NCBI GenBank assembly: GCA_902777325.1
Contig: CACYTH010000021.1
Span: 1 to 64,000, forward strand
Direction: 5' to 3'
DNA: 64,000 nucleotides
Source of the DNA: an uncultured Coriobacteriaceae bacterium
Lineage (GTDB): Bacteria; Actinomycetota; Coriobacteriia; Coriobacteriales; Atopobiaceae
In this document: positions 43,603 to 51,411 of the stretch, in pieces
How the letters are laid out: the number at the start of each line of letters is the position of its first letter
Position numbering within the stretch: position 1 is the first letter of the stretch
Notes under the pieces: model-generated
Told to the model about the DNA's origin: nothing
Databases searched by the model: none
The model's input: only the letters and a program-made list of their open reading frames with translations
Made by a program: the position numbers and the translations under genes

Positions 43603-44379
43603 ATGAGTGAATCAACCCAGAGCTCGCTTGCGGTTCTCATCGACTACGAGAACCTCGCGCTGGGCACGGGAAGGCGCAAGCGCAACGGGCACCAGGAGGT
43701 CGGCCCGAAGCCTGACGTCAAACGCATCCTCGAGCGCCTCGTCGACAAGGGGCGCATCACCGCAAAGCGTGCCTATTGCGACTGGCAGCGCTTCTCTGAT
43801 GCCATCATCTCGCTGCACGAGCTGGGCATCGAGCTGATCGAGATTCCCGACCGCGCCTTTACCGGCAAGAACTCAGCAGACATCCGCCTGGCGGTCGACG
43901 CCATGGAGATCTGCCTTACCAAGGACCACATCGACACCTTTGCCATCCTCTCCGGAGACTCCGACTTCTCGCCGCTCGTCTCTAAGCTCAAGGAGTTCGG
44001 CAAGACGGTGATCGGCGTGGGCATGAAGGAGGCCACGAGCCCCCTTCTGACCGAGGTCTGCGACGAGTTCCTCTTCTACGAGGACATCGTCAGCGCCGGG
44101 CGCATCCCCAGCTTCGATGGCAAGGTGTCGCAGGACGTCTATCCCTGCTACCAGCTGCTCTTCGAGACCATCGACGCCCTGCAGAGCGAGAGCGACACGG
44201 CCCTCCTCGCTTCGCGGCTCAAGGACACCATGAAGCGCAAGCGCCCGCAGTTCTCCGAGCGCAGCTACGGGTACCGCTCGTTCAGCACGCTTCTGCGCGA
44301 GGCGGCAAAGCTCGGCTTTATCACCATTCACCAGGACGAACGTAGCGGAACCGTCATGGTTGACGGTTTCTCTGAATAA
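43603..44379 (+). CDS. NYN-domain (LabA/DUF88) putative RNase with LOTUS-like C-terminus
   Basis: 258 residues. The PIN-like NYN domain has the acidic cluster expected for metal-dependent ribonuclease activity: LIDYENLALG near the N-terminus, then YCDWQRF, SADIRLAVDAME, and AILSGDSDFSPLVSKLKEFGK. The C-terminal 80 residues (YPCYQLLFETIDAL... RSYGYRSFSTLLREAAKLGFITI) resemble an OST-HTH/LOTUS domain, which binds RNA. Bacterial LabA-like proteins are thought to act in RNA processing or decay. It is followed by the HEAT-like gene after 15 bases. Confidence 0.85.
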   Translation: MSESTQSSLAVLIDYENLALGTGRRKRNGHQEVGPKPDVKRILERLVDKGRITAKRAYCDWQRFSDAIISLHELGIELIEIPDRAFTGKNSADIRLAVDAMEICLTKDHIDTFAILSGDSDFSPLVSKLKEFGKTVIGVGMKEATSPLLTEVCDEFLFYEDIVSAGRIPSFDGKVSQDVYPCYQLLFETIDALQSESDTALLASRLKDTMKRKRPQFSERSYGYRSFSTLLREAAKLGFITIHQDERSGTVMVDGFSE

Positions 44380-44394
44380 AGGGGGAAAGACACC

Positions 44395-44970
44395 ATGTCA
44401 GATGAGACCAGCAGCGCACCGAGCGTAGAGTACCTCGTTGGCGCCCTGACGGGGCCGCGCCGGCGCTCGCGCCAGGAGGCGGCCCACATGCTTGCTGCCG
44501 AGGCCCACGAGGATGCCGCGGCGCTCGCTCCCTATGTCGACGACCTTATCGATGCCCTGTATCGCCCCGAGGCCCAGACGCGCTGGGAGGTCTTTGACGC
44601 GCTCGGCGAGGTTGCCCTGATCAACGCCGATGCGGTTGCCGAGGGCTTTGACGGTGCCGAGGCATCGCTGTTCGACGAGAGCTCCGCGACCGTGCGCCTG
44701 GCGGCGTTCCGTTTCCTGTGCCGCCTGGGAGCCTCCTCTCCCGAGCGTTCCGATGCCGCATGGGGCCTCCTTGACGAGGCCATCCAGTGCTATCACGGCA
44801 ACCCGGAGTATCGCGACATGCTCCTCGCCCTGCTCGAGTTCGCCAAGGGCGACCTCTCTGACAAGACGCGCGATGCGGTTGTCGCGCGCATGGGCTTTGA
44901 CGCCGAGAACGGCCATAGCTTTATGAGGGCGTGCTCCACGCAGATCATCTCCGCCGCAAAGGGCGAATAG
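44395..44970 (+). CDS. HEAT/ARM-like repeat protein of unknown function
   Basis: 191 residues, acidic, with no signal peptide. It is almost entirely helical, with paired amphipathic helices resembling HEAT repeats (RRRSRQEAAHMLAAEAHED, YVDDLIDALYRPEAQTRWEVFDALGEVA, SATVRLAAFRFLCRLGA). Such proteins are scaffolds. I do not recognise the family. The short gaps on both sides place it in a unit with the NYN protein and the following membrane protein. Confidence 0.65.
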   Translation: MSDETSSAPSVEYLVGALTGPRRRSRQEAAHMLAAEAHEDAAALAPYVDDLIDALYRPEAQTRWEVFDALGEVALINADAVAEGFDGAEASLFDESSATVRLAAFRFLCRLGASSPERSDAAWGLLDEAIQCYHGNPEYRDMLLALLEFAKGDLSDKTRDAVVARMGFDAENGHSFMRACSTQIISAAKGE

Positions 44971-44972
44971 CG

Positions 44973-45878
44973 ATGGACGGAAAGGGAGAGGGGACTTCGG
45001 GCACGTCGTTTGCTCCCGCAGGCGTCTATGCGCCCTCGGCCCGTCGCCGGGGATCCTCGCTGCCGACGCCCGTGTGGCTGGCACTGATCGCAGTGCTTGC
45101 CCTTGGCAGCTACATGCTGGGAAAGCTTCAGGCAGGCGGTGCTGACTACGGCACGCTCGGCGGCAAGATTCAGATCAGCGAATCCGACCTCGACGCTGTG
45201 GTGGGTACCTACACCTATGACGGAGAGGTCTACGAGATCACGGCGCGCGAGGCCATCGCACAGCAGAGCTCGCTCGACGGCATTCGCATCTCTGAGGGAA
45301 CCTACGCCATGCCCGCCGCCGAGAGCGTGCTCTCCGCGGCGCGCACGGCGGTGCTCATGAAGGATGTCGAGGGGCATGGGATCACGGTAAGCGACGAGGA
45401 GCTTCTTGCCTACGCAAGCGAAACCTTCGGCACCGACGACATCGCGTCGCTCGCAACCACCTACGGCATGGACGAGACGACCGCCCACGACCGCCTGGCG
45501 GAGTCTGCGGCGATCGCCAAGCTGCGCAAAGAGGTGGTGGGGGAGCAGGCGGCCGAGCCTGCGGCACCCGCCAAGCCTGCAGACGATGCCGCCGACCAGG
45601 CAACGGCCGACTACGCGGCCTACATCATCGCGCTCGCCGGCGACGAGTGGGACAGCGAGCGCGGGGTGTGGGCGTCTGACGAAGGCGCGTACGCCACGGC
45701 GCTCAAGGAGTACGACGTGCGCGCGGATGCGGCAACCTACGATGCCGCGCAGACCGCCTACAACGTCGCCTACCAGAAGCATGCGGCGGACATCAACGCG
45801 GCAAAGATCAAATGGAGCGACTACGTCAACACGCTTCTGTCCGAGGCGAACCTGGCGCTGTCGTCCATCGTGGAGTAG
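44973..45878 (+). CDS. Membrane-anchored SurA-N-like protein, hypothetical
   Basis: 301 residues from ATG 44973. The N-terminal polar segment of about 30 residues is followed by one membrane helix (PVWLALIAVLALGSYMLG). The external part contains ISESDLDAVVGTYTYDGEVYEITAREAIAQQSSLDG and ESVLSAARTAVLMKDVEGHGITVSDEELLAYA. This resembles the N-terminal chaperone helices of SurA/PrsA-type foldases, but no peptidyl-prolyl isomerase domain is present. An Ala/Pro-rich linker and a C-terminal helix end the protein. The overall layout suggests an extracytoplasmic chaperone or assembly factor; this is an inference. Confidence 0.6.
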   Translation: MDGKGEGTSGTSFAPAGVYAPSARRRGSSLPTPVWLALIAVLALGSYMLGKLQAGGADYGTLGGKIQISESDLDAVVGTYTYDGEVYEITAREAIAQQSSLDGIRISEGTYAMPAAESVLSAARTAVLMKDVEGHGITVSDEELLAYASETFGTDDIASLATTYGMDETTAHDRLAESAAIAKLRKEVVGEQAAEPAAPAKPADDAADQATADYAAYIIALAGDEWDSERGVWASDEGAYATALKEYDVRADAATYDAAQTAYNVAYQKHAADINAAKIKWSDYVNTLLSEANLALSSIVE

Positions 45879-45888
45879 GCGAGGCGCC

Positions 45889-47082
45889 GTGGACGCGGTG
45901 GTCAGCGCCTGCCTGTTGGGTGAGCGCTGCCGCTACGACGGGGCTTCCAAGCCGTCGGCTGCGGTGCGTCACCTTGCAGAGGCGCTTGAGGCGCATCCCG
46001 TGTGCCCCGAGGTGCAGGGTGGGCTGCCGACTCCGCGAACGGCAAGCGAGCGTAGGGGCGATCGGGTGGTCATGCGCGACGGCACGGACGTGACCTGCGC
46101 ATTTGAGCGCGGTGCCCGCATATGCGCAAACGAGGTGCGCGCGCATGGCGCTACGCTCGCCGTACTCAAGGCAAAAAGCCCCTCCTGCGGCGTCGGGCTC
46201 ATCTACGATGGAACGTATTCCGGAAGGTTGGTCAAGGGCAACGGCGTCTTTGCCGAGCTCTTGGAGAAGGAGGAGGATGTCTGCATGGTGAGCGAGGAAG
46301 TCGTCGAGAGCTGCAGGCCTTCGGTCGAGCATCCGGTCGCGCTCGTGCTGGGCACGGGGCTGGGGCACCTGAGCTCGCTGGTCCATCCGGTGAGGCATGT
46401 CGACTACCACGACATCGACGGGTTCCCCGTTGACGCGCGCCCCATGGAGGGCCATCTCTTTGAGGCGACGATCGGCACGGTCGATGACGTGCCGGTGGTG
46501 GTCTATCCTGGCCGCATCCACCTCTACCAGGGCTATTCGGCAACCGAGGTCACGAGCCTCGTGCGCCATGCGCATCGCCTGGGCTGCCGTGACATCGTCT
46601 TTGCCTGCGCCACGGGTGCGATTCCCGGCAACGCCCACATGGGCCTCGGCATCCTGACCGACCAGATCAACCTAACGGGCGCAAACCCGCTGGTGGGGGA
46701 TGCCAGCACGCGCGGTCTGGAGACGCCCTTCGTGGACATGCGCGAGGCTTACAGCCCCTATCTGCGCACGCTGGCGCGCGGCGTGGCCGACGACCTCGGC
46801 ATCGCCGTCGAGGAGGGCGTGTATGCCGGGGTGATAGGGCCCAGCTTCGAGACGCCGGCCGAGGTGCGTATGCTGGCGGGCATGGGCGTGAGCTATGTGG
46901 GCATGTCGACGGTCTGCGAAGTAATTGCGGCGCAGGCGCTCGGCATGAATGTCCTCGGGCTCACGCTGGCGGCCAACTACGCGGGCGACGGCCAGGTGAG
47001 TCACGAGACGGTGCTCGAGGAGGCGAGGCGCCACGCGGACAGCTTCGAGCGGCTCGTGCGAGGCATCTTGCGACTGCTGTAA
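45889..47082 (+). CDS. DUF523 - purine nucleoside phosphorylase fusion protein
   Basis: 397 residues from GTG 45889. Residues 1 to about 140 form a DUF523 domain: VVSACLLGERCRYDGASK, HPVCPEVQGGLPTPR, LKAKSPSCGVGLIYDG, with Cys residues that could bind a cluster or metal. The remainder is a type II purine nucleoside phosphorylase: VALVLGTGLGHLSSLV, the phosphate-binding region around MEGHLFEATIG, VYPGRIHLYQGYSATEV, ILTDQINLTGANPL and GVIGPSFETPAEVRMLAGMGVSYVGMS. The usual N-x-A-G in PNPs reads CATGAIPG here. The fusion joins purine salvage to a domain of unknown function and has no internal ribosome site or stop. Both halves are intact. Confidence 0.85.
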   Translation: MDAVVSACLLGERCRYDGASKPSAAVRHLAEALEAHPVCPEVQGGLPTPRTASERRGDRVVMRDGTDVTCAFERGARICANEVRAHGATLAVLKAKSPSCGVGLIYDGTYSGRLVKGNGVFAELLEKEEDVCMVSEEVVESCRPSVEHPVALVLGTGLGHLSSLVHPVRHVDYHDIDGFPVDARPMEGHLFEATIGTVDDVPVVVYPGRIHLYQGYSATEVTSLVRHAHRLGCRDIVFACATGAIPGNAHMGLGILTDQINLTGANPLVGDASTRGLETPFVDMREAYSPYLRTLARGVADDLGIAVEEGVYAGVIGPSFETPAEVRMLAGMGVSYVGMSTVCEVIAAQALGMNVLGLTLAANYAGDGQVSHETVLEEARRHADSFERLVRGILRLL

Positions 47083-47136
47083 GGTGCGATGTCAGACGGA
47101 TTGGTGCACTGAGCAGCAAATCGTCATAACTGGCAC

Positions 47137-47166
47137 TTGAAATTGCAGGGCACTGTTAGGTATAGT
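47137..47166 (+). promoter_or_regulatory. Promoter of tRNA-Thr
   Basis: TTGAAA (47137-47142) and TATAGT (47161-47166) are spaced by 18 bases. This would start transcription about 20 bases before the mature tRNA. Confidence 0.65.
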
Positions 47167-47195
47167 TATAAACCGTCGCAACGCGACAAACATAG

Positions 47196-47271
47196 GCCGG
47201 ATTAGCTCAGTTGGTAGAGCGACGCACTCGTAATGCGTAGGCCAGCAGTTCGAGTCTGCTATCCGGCTCCA
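47196..47271 (+). tRNA. tRNA-Thr (anticodon CGT)
   Basis: 76 bases including an encoded CCA. The acceptor stem is GCCGGAT with ATCCGGC, the discriminator is T, and the D arm is GCTC..GAGC. The anticodon stem is ACGCA/TGCGT with loop CTCGTAA, so the anticodon is CGT. The T arm contains GTTCGAGTC. It decodes ACG codons. Confidence 0.96.
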
Positions 47272-47281
47272 CGACTTTCCG

Positions 47282-47320
47282 CAGGTCAGATGCACATCAG
47301 CGTCTGGCCTGTTTGCGTTT
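47282..47320 (+). terminator. Terminator after tRNA-Thr
   Basis: An 11-bp stem (47282-47292 with 47301-47311, two G-T pairs) is followed by TTTGCGTTTT. Confidence 0.7.
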
Positions 47321-47328
47321 TGGGCGTT

Positions 47329-47409
47329 TCTGGCACCACATCTGGCACCACACTTGGCACCTGCCATGGGGGGTAACCCCCCGTGACAGGTCGCCCCCCC
47401 GTGGCAGGT
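47329..47409. repeat. Nested direct and inverted repeats beside tRNA-Thr
   Basis: Two exact 12-base copies of tctggcaccaca (47329-47340, 47341-47352) and a partial third lead into a G6/C6 dyad. Its left arm (47359-47373) can pair with either of two near-identical right arms: ccccccgtgacaggt at 47377-47391 or ccccccgtggcaggt at 47395-47409. Only one of these hairpins can form at a time. No gene spans the region, although short reverse-strand frames exist. Confidence 0.7.
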
Positions 47410-47452
47410 TTTCGGTGCGCATGCGTCTTTCCGTCATCCCACATACGTGCAC

Positions 47453-47503
47453 CTTTACAGATAGCTGACAAGTGGCTAATACAAACATGCAGTAACATTA
47501 CAA
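47453..47503 (+). promoter_or_regulatory. Candidate Pho box upstream of the Na/Pi cotransporter
   Basis: Seven-base units recur with exact 11-base phasing: CTTTACA (47453), GCTGACA (47464), GCTAATA (47475), CATGCAG (47486) and ATTACAA (47497). The first three are the most alike. Direct repeats with 11-base phasing are the architecture of PhoB/PhoP binding sites. The position ahead of a phosphate transporter fits phosphate control. No promoter boxes are obvious downstream, which would suit activator dependence. Confidence 0.45.
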
Positions 47504-47559
47504 AGGTTTGCCTGTTTTAGCGGCGCGTAAGCGACCCCAAGCCTTTGAGAGGACCTACC

Positions 47560-49230
47560 ATGAACGGTGTGATGACGGCCACGGCCGTGCTGACCCTCCT
47601 TGCCGGTATCGGCGTCTTCCTGACCGCCTGCAGCATGATGAGCTCGAACCTCGAGTCCCTTGGCTCAGACAAGCTGCGTGACCTGTTTGCCTCTGCCGCC
47701 AAGAGCAAGCTCCTGGGCGTGGGCATGGGCGCCTTGGGCACAGCTGCCATCCAAAGCTCTGGTGCAACCACGGTCATCGTCATCGGCTTCGTCAACGCGG
47801 GCATCATGAGCCTGGCTCAGGCAGCCACCGTCATCTACGGCGCCAACATCGGCACCACCATCACCGGCCAGATCGTTGCCTGGGGCATCAGCGGCGAGGG
47901 AGGGCTCTCCTCCACGGTCATCTTCTCCGGTCTGGCGGGCATCGGTGCCTTCATCGTCTCGTTTGCCAAAAAGGACAAGGTCAAGACGCTTGGCGGCATC
48001 CTCTGCGGCTTTGGCATGCTGTTTGTGGGCCTCTCCATGATGAGCGGCGCCATGGAGGCCTTTGCCGAGCTCGACAGCGTCAAGAACTTCCTCGCGTCAA
48101 TCAACAGCGTGCTTCTGCTCGTTCTCATAGGTGCCGTGCTCACGGCCATCATCCAGAGCTCGTCGGTCATGACGTCGGTCGCCATCACCATGGTGGTGGC
48201 CGGCCTCATCACGCTCGACCAGGGCATCTACCTCACCATGGGCTCCAACATCGGCTCGTGTGTGGTGTCGGTCATCGCGGGCATGACGGGTACGGCTAAC
48301 GCCAAGCGCGCCAGCTACATCCACCTCATCTTCAACGTGGCCGGCGTGATTGTCTTCCTGCTGCTTGGCCAGGCACTCAAGCTGTTCACGGGCGGCTCGG
48401 TGAGCTTTGGCTCGATCTTCGATGCGCTCTTCCCGGGCATGCCGCAGGTGCAGCTGGCCATGTTCCACACGGTGTTCAACGTGGTGGCGGTGATTCTCAT
48501 CCTGCCGCTGACCAACCTGCTGGTGAGCCTCGTCACGCGCATGGTCGCCGACGACCAGGGACCCAAGTCCGGACTCGTCACCTTCTACCTCGACGACAAC
48601 TTCCTCGCCTCGCCGCCCATCGCCGTCCAGCAGGTCAAGAGCGAGATCATGGGCATGGCCGGCATCGCGATGCGCAACTTCGAGGCTGCCGTCAAGATGG
48701 TGCGCTCCTCCGACTACGCCGACCGTGGGGCGTTCGACGAGAACGAGGAGGAGCTCAACTACCTCAACCGGGAGATCGCGCGCTACGCGTCCAAGCTCTT
48801 CAGCGGCCAGCTGAGCGAGTCCGACAGCGAGTACCTCTCGTCCGCGCTGAAGTCCATCTCCGACCTCGAGCGGGTGGGCGACTACTCCAAGCATATCATC
48901 GAGTACGGCGAGGAGCTCATGGCCCAGGGAGATCGCTTCTCCGACACGGCCCTTTCAGAGATCGGCCAGCTGAGCGACATGGTGGAGACGCTCTTTGGTC
49001 AGGCCATGCGCGCCTACGAGAACGAGGACGAGAGCGAGGTCGTGAACGCCGGCGTGACCGAACTGGCGATTTCCGACCAAGTGGCCGAGATGTCCGCCAA
49101 CCATGCGCATCGCATCAGCGAGGGCAAGTGCAGCGCGGACGCCGGTGCCAACTACCTGGCGCTCGTCTCCGACGTCGAGCGCGTGGGGGCGCACTTCTAC
49201 AACGTGGCAAAGACGGTCCGCGGCCTGTAG
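47560..49230 (+). CDS. Na/Pi cotransporter family protein with PhoU-like domain
   Basis: Sodium-coupled phosphate transporter (NptA/YjbB class), 556 residues from ATG 47560 with GAGAGGA upstream. The membrane part contains two inverted-repeat QSS motifs, AAIQSSGATTVIVIGF and AIIQSSSVMTSVAITM, plus the GANIGTT and GSNIGSC segments that form the substrate site. After about residue 330 comes a soluble cytoplasmic PhoU-like helical domain (LNREIARYASKLFSGQLSESDSEYLSSALKSISDLERVGDYSKHI..., then SDVERVGAHFYNVAKTVR). Depending on the gradient, it may import or export phosphate. A candidate Pho box lies upstream. Confidence 0.93.
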   Translation: MNGVMTATAVLTLLAGIGVFLTACSMMSSNLESLGSDKLRDLFASAAKSKLLGVGMGALGTAAIQSSGATTVIVIGFVNAGIMSLAQAATVIYGANIGTTITGQIVAWGISGEGGLSSTVIFSGLAGIGAFIVSFAKKDKVKTLGGILCGFGMLFVGLSMMSGAMEAFAELDSVKNFLASINSVLLLVLIGAVLTAIIQSSSVMTSVAITMVVAGLITLDQGIYLTMGSNIGSCVVSVIAGMTGTANAKRASYIHLIFNVAGVIVFLLLGQALKLFTGGSVSFGSIFDALFPGMPQVQLAMFHTVFNVVAVILILPLTNLLVSLVTRMVADDQGPKSGLVTFYLDDNFLASPPIAVQQVKSEIMGMAGIAMRNFEAAVKMVRSSDYADRGAFDENEEELNYLNREIARYASKLFSGQLSESDSEYLSSALKSISDLERVGDYSKHIIEYGEELMAQGDRFSDTALSEIGQLSDMVETLFGQAMRAYENEDESEVVNAGVTELAISDQVAEMSANHAHRISEGKCSADAGANYLALVSDVERVGAHFYNVAKTVRGL

Positions 49231-49319
49231 CTGGAGTGAGCGGGAACGCAGACGGCTCGTTTACCGCATGGTTCCTGCAAAATTGAACTTTTGGTATTAA
49301 CCAGAAGGCTGCTGTGCTA

Positions 49320-49377
49320 AGGTGAGTTCAATTTGAACGACCGGTTCAAATTGAACTCACCTGTTCTTCAAATTGAA
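49320..49377 (+). promoter_or_regulatory. Operator array of the XRE-aminotransferase gene
   Basis: A perfect 19-bp inverted repeat (49320-49338 with 49344-49362, spacer gaccg) contains the core ttcaawttgaa twice (49327-49337 and 49345-49355). A third copy lies at 49367-49377, just before the ribosome site, and a degenerate one at 49277-49287. A possible promoter, TTGGTA (49291-49296) and TGCTAA (49315-49320), overlaps the first arm. The arrangement suits repression, most simply by the HTH domain of the gene's own product. Confidence 0.8.
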
Positions 49378-49389
49378 CTTTGGAGCATC

Positions 49390-50856
49390 ATGGCACAGAC
49401 AGCGTTTGCAGAGCGCCTGAGGGAGGCGATGGAGGAGCAGGGCCTCAAGCAGGTCGACATGCTCCGCCTTGCTGCCGAGCGGGGAGGCAAGCTGGGAAAG
49501 TCGCAGCTCAGCCAGTACCTCTCCGGCAAGACCGTCCCACGGCAGGCCGTGGTGGCACTTCTCTCGGACATGCTCGGCGTAAGCGCAGGCTGGCTTCTGG
49601 GGGAGGACGAAGACGCCAGTCCGCAGCCGGCGCAGCCCACCACGCACGCAGACCCAAAACCCGCACCAATGCCTAAGGAGGCAGCACCCATGCGCAAGTT
49701 TGACAAGTCATCCAAGCTCGATCACGTGTCCTACGATGTCCGTGGCCCCGCGCTCGACGAGGCCATGCGCATGGAGGAGGACGGCATCAACATCCTCAAG
49801 CTCAACATCGGAAACCCCGCGCCCTTTGGCTTCCGCACGCCCGACGAGGTGGTGCAGGACATGGCCAGCCAGCTGCGCGACACCGAGGGCTACTCCGACA
49901 GCCGCGGCCTGTTTGCCGTCACGATGAACGACATCTACACGGGCAACGGCGTCTCCGACCTGATCAACCTGGTCATGCAGGCAATGGTCGAGACTGGCGA
50001 CGAGATCTTGGTCCCCAGCCCCGACTACCCGCTCTGGACCGCCTGCGTCACCCTGGCGGGCGGCAGGGCCGTGCACTACCTCTGCGACGAGCAGGCCGAC
50101 TGGCTGCCCGATCTCGATGACATGCGCGCCAAGATCACGAGCAACACCAAGGCCATCGTCATCATCAACCCCAATAACCCAACCGGCGCCCTCTACCCGC
50201 GCGAGGTGCTGGAGGAGATCGTGGAGATCGCCCGCCAGAACCAGCTCATCATCCTCTCCGACGAGATCTACGACCGTCTGGTGATGGACGGGGAGGAGCA
50301 CGTCTCCATCGCAAGCCTGGCGCCGGACCTGTTCTGCATCACGTTCAACGGCCTCTCCAAGAGCCACATGATCGCCGGATGGCGCATCGGCTGGATTTCC
50401 ATCAGCGGCAACAAGCGCCTGGGCAAGGGGCTCATGGAGGGCATCCACATGATGAGCAACATGCGCCTGTGCTCCAACGTGCCGGCGCAGTCCATCGTGC
50501 AGACGGCCCTCGGTGGCTACCAGAGCGTCAAGAACTACGTGGTGCCCACCGGTCGCGTGTGCAAGCAGCGCGACTTTGTCTACGAGCGCCTGTGCGCCAT
50601 GGACGGCGTGAGCGTGGTCAAGCCCAAGGCGGCGTTCTACATCTTCCCCAAGCTCGACCCCAAGAAGTTCAACATCACCGACGACGAGCAGTTCCAGCTT
50701 GACCTGCTGCAGGACAAGCGCGTGCTGATCGTGCCAGGCAAGGGCTTCAACTGGGAGACGCCGGGGTACTTCCGCATCGTCTACCTGCCGCGTCGCGCAG
50801 TATTGGGCGAGGCGCTCGACCAGCTCGAGGACTTCCTCAAGTACTACAGGCAGTAA
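49390..50856 (+). CDS. XRE-type HTH domain fused to class I aminotransferase (AlaT-like)
   Basis: 488 residues from ATG 49390. The N-terminal ~75 residues form an XRE/Cro helix-turn-helix (FAERLREAMEEQGLKQVDMLRLAAERGG..SQLSQYLSGKTVP). A Gln/Pro-rich linker follows. Residue ~98 begins a full AlaA/AlaT-type alanine aminotransferase (KLDHVSYDVRGPALDEA, LKLNIGNPAPFGF, PSPDYPLWTA). The PLP lysine is Lys324 in NGLSKSHMIAGWRIGW, and the substrate Arg is in FRIVYLP. It probably makes alanine from pyruvate and glutamate. A DNA-binding domain on the enzyme, with clustered palindromes upstream, suggests a metabolite-responsive autoregulator. Confidence 0.9.
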   Translation: MAQTAFAERLREAMEEQGLKQVDMLRLAAERGGKLGKSQLSQYLSGKTVPRQAVVALLSDMLGVSAGWLLGEDEDASPQPAQPTTHADPKPAPMPKEAAPMRKFDKSSKLDHVSYDVRGPALDEAMRMEEDGINILKLNIGNPAPFGFRTPDEVVQDMASQLRDTEGYSDSRGLFAVTMNDIYTGNGVSDLINLVMQAMVETGDEILVPSPDYPLWTACVTLAGGRAVHYLCDEQADWLPDLDDMRAKITSNTKAIVIINPNNPTGALYPREVLEEIVEIARQNQLIILSDEIYDRLVMDGEEHVSIASLAPDLFCITFNGLSKSHMIAGWRIGWISISGNKRLGKGLMEGIHMMSNMRLCSNVPAQSIVQTALGGYQSVKNYVVPTGRVCKQRDFVYERLCAMDGVSVVKPKAAFYIFPKLDPKKFNITDDEQFQLDLLQDKRVLIVPGKGFNWETPGYFRIVYLPRRAVLGEALDQLEDFLKYYRQ

Positions 50857-50861
50857 CTGCT

Positions 50862-50946
50862 CCTGCTCATACCGTGCCTACAAGTGCCGGGGCCGGTCTC
50901 CGTGAGGGAGACCGGCCCCGGCACTTGTAGGCACGGTATGAGCAGG
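50862..50946. repeat. Perfect 40-bp intergenic hairpin
   Basis: 50862-50901 and 50907-50946 are exact reverse complements around a 5-base loop (gtgag). It begins five bases after the stop codon of the XRE-aminotransferase gene. It is the longest of the four large hairpins in the window and lacks a T tract. Its sequence is unrelated to the others. Confidence 0.92.
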
Positions 50947-51411
50947 TACGAACTGGCCCATTCTTGACGGCTCCGAAAAGCCGGAAGCGTCTCCGAGCGA
51001 GTCATGGGAAAAGAAAAATCGAGCAAAACCAATATCTCCGCGAACTCCAATTAAAGTAAGGCTAAAATGCTAGAAGCTAGTAACATAAGACCGATACGCT
51101 ATGGGTTGTCGTGATTCTGTCCTGCAAAGTCTGAAATGAGTAACAGGGATAACAAGACAGCCTTCCATCACGTGTCGACAGTCCCAGGGAGGTGTAGGTG
51201 ACCAGAGCCCATCGGCTCAGCGTTTTTTGACGGGTGCATCCTCCCGATGCGTCCATCAAAGGACACTGCCAAGGGCAGTATCCCAAACCGCTTGCTCCGG
51301 GCCTCGTGCGGTTGCAGTCGTCCGTCAAGGGGAGCGAATACGTCTCTTTTGGGCATGGCCGATCGGCCCATGGCGAAGCCATGGCTCTATGTCGTGCGGA
51401 CAGGGGAGCAG
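50947..51411 (+). other. Structured leader of the polysaccharide operon
   Basis: 465 bases without a supportable gene precede the antiterminator gene. The left part is AT-rich, with TAAAAT at 51063-51068 as a possible -10. Several hairpins follow: gagcc/ggctc at 51205-51218 followed by TTTTTT (51223-51228), which looks like a terminator; gcatc/gatgc near 51236-51250; and actgcc/ggcagt at 51265-51279. A terminator inside the leader of a NusG-paralogue operon suggests attenuation that the encoded antiterminator could itself relieve. The region also holds short open frames, none with a convincing start. Confidence 0.5.

Noticed and set aside
47286-47498. Short reverse-strand frames after tRNA-Thr, possibly an integrase remnant
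   Set aside because: Translations are repeat-derived (VVPDVVPETP, WCQMWCQ) with no integrase catalytic motif.
51247-51411. N-terminal extension of the NusG-like protein from GTG or ATG codons upstream of 51412
   Set aside because: The extra residues are Arg/Ser-rich and unlike the family, and the normal NGN start follows the ATG at 51412 with a ribosome site.
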